Below are positions 58,644 to 64,000 of a DNA stretch of 64,000 nt, one piece after another. The position numbers and the translations under genes are program-made. Under the pieces are notes generated by a model that worked only from the letters and a program-made list of their open reading frames with translations, was not told where the DNA came from and ran no database searches. The stretch's first letter is position 1; the number at the start of each line of letters is the position of its first letter. This DNA is from Gnetum montanum (taxonomy: Eukaryota; Streptophyta; Gnetopsida; Gnetales; Gnetaceae): NCBI GenBank assembly GCA_015680685.1, contig MNCI01002803.1, positions 62,001 through 126,000 of the forward strand, written 5' to 3'.

Positions 58644-60298
58644 TGAAACACCAAAAAATTTTGGCCTAGCACTTTTAGACAAGAATCAAGCTAAGTCATG
58701 CTGCTTCCCAACATGAGTACAACATGACCAAACTTGAGAGCCTCCAAAACAGCATGAAATGACATACAATGAAGAGAGCAAGGTCCCTCCCNTCACAGGC
58801 GACTGCACCAACTTTAGGCATTCAGAATCAAAAGTTTTGGGCTCAAAATGCTTGGTTTTTGCTAAGTATGATTTGGCTACATTTTCAGACGCTGCTCAGT
58901 GTAAGGCTCAGCGTCACCAACTTTTGAAGCCCTGAAATCAAGTCAAAACAAGATGAAATCAAGCATAGGGACCTTCCAGGGCCTTCACCAAGGTCCCCAG
59001 TAGGTCCCCACCTCCCGAAAATCAAGATTTGGGCCTCAAATATGCCACTTTGACTTGGTGACGCTGGGTTTATTTTTTAGACGCTGCTCAGCGTAAGGCT
59101 CAACGTCATCAAATAAAACAAGTTCAAAACGACATCCAAACCAGTCCAAATTCAGCACATAGAACCCTAATGACCCATGGCATGCAAATCCACTCTGAAA
59201 ATGGGTCTTATAGGTCAAAATGGGTTCAAAATGCACTATTTTCAGGTCATATGCTGTTAGTGACACTGACGTTGGACGACAGATGTTGACGCTGACGCTG
59301 ACACCAGACATTGACACTAGATGCAGATGCTGACACCAGACGTTGACGCCAGACGCTTGATGCCAGATGCAGACGCTGACACCAGACGTTGATGCTGACC
59401 CCAAATGCTGGATGCCAGATGCTGACGTTGACGCTGACGCCAGACGCTAGATGCTAGATGTTAACACCAGCATAGATTTGTAGATCCGAAGGCCAGACAT
59501 CCAAATCCACTCTTGTACCTTAACATTCTTTGTACATTTTGCATTTTTTAGCATATCAAGCTCTTACGTTGTGGATTACACACATCAATGTAAGAAATCT
59601 TGGTAACGCTGCATGTTGTACATTGTAACATTTTGTGCATCCGGTCAACGTACACACCTGTCACCTGATCCGAAGTTTTTTTCTCACCCCGTAGCCACTG
59701 ATCTTCTCCCAAATCCGAATCTCACGCCTAAAATCCTATAAATCCCCCATTTTTTCATGAGATCAGGGTTCGAAAAATCTGAATCTCACACACATAGGAA
59801 ATCTGGGCATCAATCTCATACACTAGGCGACATACAAACTTTGACGCCATACACCTACAATCCAAAACCTGCATCCTTCCAACATCCATTCTGATCCATC
59901 GAGGCTAAACTCTGCCTTGCAACCAATCCACAACTGCATTGTGCACATTTTAATTATTTATTAGTACAAACAGTTTACATTATTGCCCAAATTCGTGCAG
60001 TTTACATTATTGTTCCTACTCATATTTTCTCCTATTTTCATTATCCATTGTTTAAACAGTTTACATTCATTTTTTTCATTTACGTTCAATTTTGTATTTG
60101 TTTACGTATAACCCAACGTATTGCAATTATGTATGTTCACGGAAGTCCTTGTTTGATCTGCGTGTGGACCATTCAGGGCACTCTGCCTTGATTGATTTCC
60201 AGCTTGCCCTCGGGCAAAGGTAGGGTCTTACTGTTTCATCCATAGATCTCTCGATGTTTGTTCATTCCAACCTCTCATCGACAATTTCGGACGGTACA
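58644..60298 (+). repeat. Element G 3' LTR
   Basis: 1,655 bp, about 110 bp shorter than the 5' LTR, chiefly because the hexamer array (59262-59470) is shorter. The inverted repeat is partly decayed. TATA at 59736-59743. One undetermined base at 58792, where the 5' LTR has about 12 bp more. Confidence 0.92.
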
Positions 60299-60303
60299 AC
60301 TAG

Positions 60304-60444
60304 TCCAAATGGGAAGACAGCAAACTACGACCTAAGAATAACTGTCTAGATACCACAACTAGTTCATCTACGGAGTTTGACCGGATTGTGCATGAAACGC
60401 TCGTATTCGTATGGTTGAGTGTAGGGGTACCTCGCCACTCATCA
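60304..60444 (+). repeat. Element B 3' LTR, right part
   Basis: The last 141 bp of B's 3' LTR after element G, from TCCAAATGGGAAG to CCACTCATCA. It matches 33919-34052 in the 5' LTR and is followed by AGTAG, closing the insertion. Confidence 0.92.
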
Positions 60445-60449
60445 AGTAG

Positions 60450-61272
60450 CCAGTAGTGGTTCATCCGAGTCATAGTCCTGCTGATGGCCACGATGTCTGT
60501 GATGATTTCGGCTGCCTCTCCTTTCTTAACGATGAGACTTGCGTGATTGGTCACGCATTTCCTCACATCGTCCCTTTCGGTCTTTACAATCGCCATCACC
60601 CTAATCTTTTCTACCATAGTTGCAGTCGAAGTCAAAATCGAGTAAAGATAAAGTGGAATGAGAAGATGGAGAAGAGGGAGGAGAACTGCCACTGCCCTAG
60701 TGTCGGTCTCCTCCTCTACTCTAATGATAGCCCCGATCTTCATGTCCATCTTTTCCTTTATCACAATCTTTCTTGCGCAATCCCCCATCATCCTAGGGCT
60801 CTTGGTCACTTGATTATTTACTTTGAATGATGGACTAAATGATCTGATGCATTGGAGGAGGTTAGGTTAAATGGGAATCATGAAAAATAGGTTCCTCATC
60901 GTCATGTGGGTCCTGCAAGAATAAAGGGTTACTAAACTGTTTCCCCTTGATGTGTTCATGGCGTTCTACCTATTATCGGTCCCGTACACATTGTGCCTCA
61001 GTTGGATGATAGTCTCAGTAGTCATGATCCTCCATTATGTATTCCACACTGTGGTCCTAAATGCCCAATCTGGTAAGATTTTGAAGTAGCATTCTAGGAA
61101 CTGATCAATCAAGAGGTAATATGATGTTACCCTCCATGTCTCACCATCACAAGTGCTCATCCTGATGTAGGATAAAGGTGAAGTTGGAGATATACTCATC
61201 TGGATGTGCATATACCAGCCAACATTCCTGTGGCACTGGTGGGTTGGATCCATGTCGCCTATTAGAAGACAT
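60450..61272 (-). pseudogene. gag: gag of element C, N-terminal part
   Basis: Continues the gag cut at 33255. Start codon at 61272-61270 (M-S-S-N-R-R-H); Y-A-H-P-D-E-Y and F-I-L-H-Q-D words are shared with D gag near 20270-20210. The charged middle lies at 60500-60800. Stops and a frameshift break it. An open stretch crossing 60300-60809 joins LTR and gag sequence and is not a gene. Confidence 0.75.
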
Positions 61273-61417
61273 TCTTGATGTTAGATAACAACTCAACTTG
61301 TGTGCCTTATTCTTTACTTAAGTTGCCTAGCGTGCTTAAATTTCACTATCCTAGGTCCATTCCAACGATGTGAATGATGATCTTGCTAAGATTGGATAGC
61401 GCATGTAAGACTAAGAG

Positions 61418-61436
61418 TCCCTAGAAATGACACTAA
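61418..61436 (-). promoter_or_regulatory. Element C primer-binding site
   Basis: Minus strand directly after the 5' LTR: TTAGTGTCATTTCTAGGGA, a decayed form of the TTGGCGCCATT..GGGGA site in B. The leader to gag is 61273-61417. Confidence 0.65.
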
Positions 61437-62169
61437 TGATGAGTGGTGAGGTACCCTTACATCCAACCATACAAATCATGGGCATTGACGCGCGACTTGG
61501 TCGAATTTCGCAAACTACAAGCTCTTGCATACACTGAACTCTAGCCAGCAAAACCTTAGTTAGAACGGTCGTTGTCTTCCCAACCTCACTTGTGATATTC
61601 TAAAACAATGGTTAAGTGAGATTGAGGAAAATGATTTTTATTGGTTTTTTTTTATCTTTTAAGGTCTAATTCTTTAATTGTAGAAAATGGAAAGTTGTGT
61701 AATTTATAATTGTTCTACTCTATTGCTTAACTCTCCCTAGCATAAGCAACCGATCCTATCTTCCATGCACATCCTAAGCATAACCTAACCATTGCTGGGT
61801 TACCAAACATTAAGCATCACTAGGTTGCCAAGTGTTTAATATATGTTCGAGATGGTCATGCTTATGGTTCTCATAAAATATGAAAGAACAATAATAGTAA
61901 AGTGATAATAATAAAAAATTTTGAAATTATTAAAGTGTTGAAATATTAAACTGTTTACATGCTTAAATGATTAAATCCAAATGCTACAAGGAATGCTCAA
62001 AAAGCTCATCTTTATTGCTGGTCACGCTAATGGGCTCAGGTACATTAGCACTCAAATAAAGAGTCATACACCTTTCTCACACCTGCTACAGGCACTTGGA
62101 AAATATTCTAACTCTTGCAAGAATAAACTGCAAGAGTTTTGCTACAACTACTTCAAAAGATGCCATCAA
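61437..62169 (-). repeat. Element C 5' LTR (partial)
   Basis: Matches 28068-28800. Interrupted at 62169 by LTR I; the U3 start (about 150 bp with TATA and the GTTAAC repeat) is not in the window. Confidence 0.85.
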
Positions 62170-62529
62170 TGATGATTGGTGAGGTACCCCTACGCCCAAC
62201 CATACGAATCATGGACGTTCATGCACAACTCGGTCGAATTCCACAGACTGCAAGCTCTTGCATACATCGAACTCTAGCCAGCAAAACCTTAGTTAGAACG
62301 ATCGTTGTCTTCCCAACCTCACTTGTGATTTTCTAAAGCAATGGTTAAGTGAAATTGAGGCAAATGATTTTTATTGGTTTTATTTTTATCTTTTAAGGTC
62401 TAATTCTTTAATTGTAATAAATGGAAAGTTGTGTAATTTATAATTGTTCTACTCTATCACTTAACTCTCCCTAGCATAAGCAACTGATCCCATCTTCCAT
62501 GCACATCCTAAGCATAACCTAACCACTGC
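62170..62529 (-). repeat. LTR I (partial, same subfamily as C)
   Basis: Starts TGATGATTGGTGAGGTACCC inside C's 5' LTR after ATCAA (62165-62169, presumed target duplication). It is nearly the same as 61437-61795 and is interrupted at 62529 by element H. Whether it is a solo LTR or belongs to a complete element cannot be told here. Confidence 0.75.
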
Positions 62530-63494
62530 TAATGAGTAACAAAGGTATCCCTTTTCTCAACCATACGAATACGAGCGTTTCATGCACGATCCGGTCGAAC
62601 TCCCGTAGACGGACTAGTTGTGGCACCTAGATCATTAACCTTAGGTCACAGTTCACTGTCTTCCCACTTGGACTAGTATTTATCATATGTCACATATGGT
62701 TTAGTCCAGAGTGAGGTGTATGATGTGTTCCTAATTCTATGCTACTCCTGAGACAATGGAAAATAATATTAACTAAACTAAACTAAGAGGGAAAGGGTAA
62801 GAAAGTCTAATCTAGCCTAAGTGCAATGAGCAATTGATTCCTTGATCAACCGTACACATCTTGGACTTCGTGCATGACTACCACTGGGACTACCAAGCGC
62901 AGGTCCTGGGTACGCCACTGGGAATACCAAGCGTAGATCCCAAATACGCTACTGGGACTACCAAACGTAGATCCTGGCTACGCCACTGGGCTACCAAGTA
63001 GTCACACTTAGATGCTCGTAACCAAGTTGTACTCGTTCCGCTTCTAGGAGTTAAGGGTGAGAGACTAATCACGATGAGCAACCGATTCCTTGACTAGCCA
63101 TACACATTCATAAATGCTCGTAATCAAGTCATACTCACACCGCACTATGAAAGTAATAAATAACATTAAATAAACAAACAAATAAATAAACTAAGTGAAT
63201 GCTGCAATGATGAAGTAATCTCGATCTTTATTGTCGATCATGTGCATGTCCAAGTATGGCACACTCGAATAAAGACACCGTACAACTACATTCACCACAC
63301 TGCGGGCAGACACTAGAAAATAAACTAACTCTAGAGGGATCAAACTGCCAGAGTTTCACTACAATCTAAACTAGGATTTCGAATAAGGGAGAGTAGCTTC
63401 TTATTTATAGACATTGCGGTGGACTGCGATATCGTGTACGCGATATCGTAGGGAAGACGCGATATCGTGGCCCATGCGATATCGCGTCCCATCA
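62530..63494 (-). repeat. Element H 3' LTR
   Basis: 965 bp. U3 at the right end has the best-kept palindrome block in the window (63425-63487: GCGATATCGTG, ACGCGATATCGT, GCGATATCGCG) and TATAAATA at 63419-63412. An imperfect array of about 35 bp containing ACTGGGACTACCAAGCG (62881-62997) occurs only in this LTR. Confidence 0.88.
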
Positions 63495-63515
63495 TACCCC
63501 CATGACTGAATGAAA
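63495..63515 (-). promoter_or_regulatory. Element H polypurine tract
   Basis: Minus strand TTCAGTCATGGGGGTA directly before the LTR, with an intact G-run. Confidence 0.65.
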
Positions 63516-63663
63516 ACTCACCCTCGAGTTACAAGGAGAAAAAGTTCCATTGATTACACAGTGGATAGGTATGGGATTATTAACTGAAAAAAATGAAACA
63601 ACTCCATAGTGTGGAAAAGACACAACACAGAAAAATACTATACTATTACAAAAATGAGGAACT

Positions 63664-64000
63664 CATGTAGTTCCTAGTGGTAGTGGCTCCTCCATGGGTG
63701 CTTTCCCTTTGTCGCATGCTCCAAGCCTTGAATTTTGATGGCATTGAAGAATAGCCTGAAGCTTCTCCTCTTTAATCCAAGGGTCTTGTGTTGTCCATGC
63801 GAGTGTTCCTATGTTTGATGGAGTCGACACCTCCCATGGACAAGGTAGTTGCGGGAACATCTGATTAGCTTTGACGTACCACGCCGCGAACACCCGTCGT
63901 TCCTCTTCGTAGGCTCTGCCTTTGTCTTTGTATTCATGAAGGTCTGTTAGCCATCGAGCCAAGTTGGTTGCCACATCTTTCTATCCCTGGTAGCTTTCTT
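63664..64000 (-). CDS. Element H accessory ORF, C-terminal part (runs off the window)
   Basis: Open minus-strand frame from the window edge to a stop at 63664-63666. It aligns with the last 100 codons of the B accessory ORF (A-Y-E-E-E, F-A-A-W-Y-V-K-A-N-Q-M-F, K-G-K-A-P-M-E-E and the same ending). No stop occurs within the visible part, so it is the least decayed copy of this protein here. The first visible methionine (63974) is internal and not the true start. Charged, no membrane segment; function unknown. Confidence 0.75.

Larger units (their letters stand above)
41674..60298 (+). mobile_element. Element G: 18.6-kb gag-protease-only LTR retrotransposon
   Basis: Ends TGAAACACTAC (41674) and GGTACA (60298), with the perfect 5-bp target duplication ACTAG (41669-41673, 60299-60303). 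LTRs 41674-43438 (1,765 bp) and 58644-60298 (1,655 bp). The interior has a primer site, a repeat-rich leader, gag, protease and then 5.8 kb without any RT, RNase H or integrase, ending in a polypurine tract (AAAGAGGGGCCAA, 58631-58643). An internal tandem duplication repeats LTR, leader and gag (46696-51093). The structure fits the TR-GAG kind of non-autonomous plant element that encodes gag and relies on another element for pol. Its primer site differs from that of B, C and D but matches F. Confidence 0.92.
33256..60444 (+). mobile_element. Element B: Athila-like element without pol, with element G in its 3' LTR
   Basis: Plus-strand element with ends TGATGAGTT (33256) and CCACTCATCA (60444) and the 5-bp target duplication AGTAG (33251-33255, 60445-60449). 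Order: 5' LTR, intact-looking primer site, gag, spacer, accessory ORF, polypurine tract, 3' LTR (41002-41673 plus 60304-60444). Protease, RT, RNase H and integrase are all absent; gag passes directly into the post-integrase spacer. Without G it is about 8.6 kb. It is a non-autonomous relative of D that keeps what is needed in cis plus gag and the accessory ORF. Confidence 0.92.
28068..62169 (-). mobile_element. Element C: damaged Athila-like retrotransposon, split by B and by LTR I
   Basis: Minus-strand element with 3' LTR 28068-28948, accessory-ORF remnant 29190-29850, RT, protease, gag (31600-33255 continuing at 60450-61272), primer site (61418-61436) and 5' LTR from 61437. Element B sits in the gag (target AGTAG). 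The 5' LTR is itself interrupted at 62170, and its remaining 150 bp or so should lie beyond the window. RNase H, integrase and the spacer are missing: accessory-ORF sequence passes straight into the RNase H/RT junction at about 29855. C therefore has the same superfamily layout as B and E, but with an internal deletion. Confidence 0.85.
62530..64000 (-). mobile_element. Element H: Athila-like element, 3' end only
   Basis: Minus-strand element whose 3' LTR (62530-63494) is followed, going upstream, by a polypurine tract and accessory ORF that run off the window. Same subfamily as B by LTR sequence, palindromes and accessory ORF ending. Inserted into LTR I after ACTGC (62525-62529). Confidence 0.85.

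Noticed and set aside
60300-60809. A 169-codon minus-strand open frame
   Set aside because: It crosses the border between B's LTR and C's gag, so it is a chance fusion at an insertion edge.

Overview
The window looks like plant nuclear DNA from a large, repeat-rich genome. It is almost entirely made of LTR retrotransposons of the Ty3/gypsy class nested inside one another. Nearly all coding sequence is decayed, mostly by C-to-T and G-to-A changes that turn CAA, CAG and CGA codons into stops. This is the usual sign of methylated, silenced repeats. I see no intact cellular gene, rRNA, tRNA or CRISPR array. The species cannot be named from the sequence.

Layout. (1) 1-5114: a minus-strand gypsy pol remnant (integrase 648-1330, RNase H 1780-2170), then a decayed plus-strand reading frame I do not recognise (3874-5114). 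(2) 5115-21966: element E (minus strand, target duplication CATGG), which interrupts that frame; the frame resumes at 21967. Inside E's 5' LTR sits element D (11432-21311, ATAGT), the only element with gag, protease, RT, RNase H and integrase. (3) 23650-27083: element F (AACAT), two 1.5-kb LTRs around only about 380 bp. (4) 28068 to beyond the window: element C (minus strand). Its gag is split by element B (33256-60444, plus strand, AGTAG), whose 3' LTR is split by element G (41674-60298, ACTAG). C's 5' LTR is split at 62170 by another LTR (I), itself split at 62530 by element H, which runs off the window.

Two superfamilies are present. E, D, C, B, H and I share LTR ends (TGATGAGTGG...CCACTCATCA). 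Where their primer-binding sites survive, they are of TGGCGCC...GGGGA type. D has an Athila-like RT (FMDDF). E, B, C and H carry a 3' accessory ORF in the position of the Athila env-like ORF. G and F share a different primer site (consensus near TGGCGCTAGAAGGAGGGCC). Neither has RT or integrase, so they presumably move using another element's enzymes.

Most notable points: (a) in B and E, a copy of the element's own U3 palindrome block lies about 500 bp upstream of the accessory ORF, which itself begins right after a splice-acceptor-like AG; (b) G is an 18.6-kb gag-protease-only element with TGACG-rich tandem arrays in LTR and leader and two related 3' minisatellites framing a non-retroviral block; (c) an internal tandem duplication of LTR-leader-gag in G has a TTTC junction, and the assembly gap falls in its second copy; (d) the four placed insertions of known type within the nests other than B all hit LTRs.
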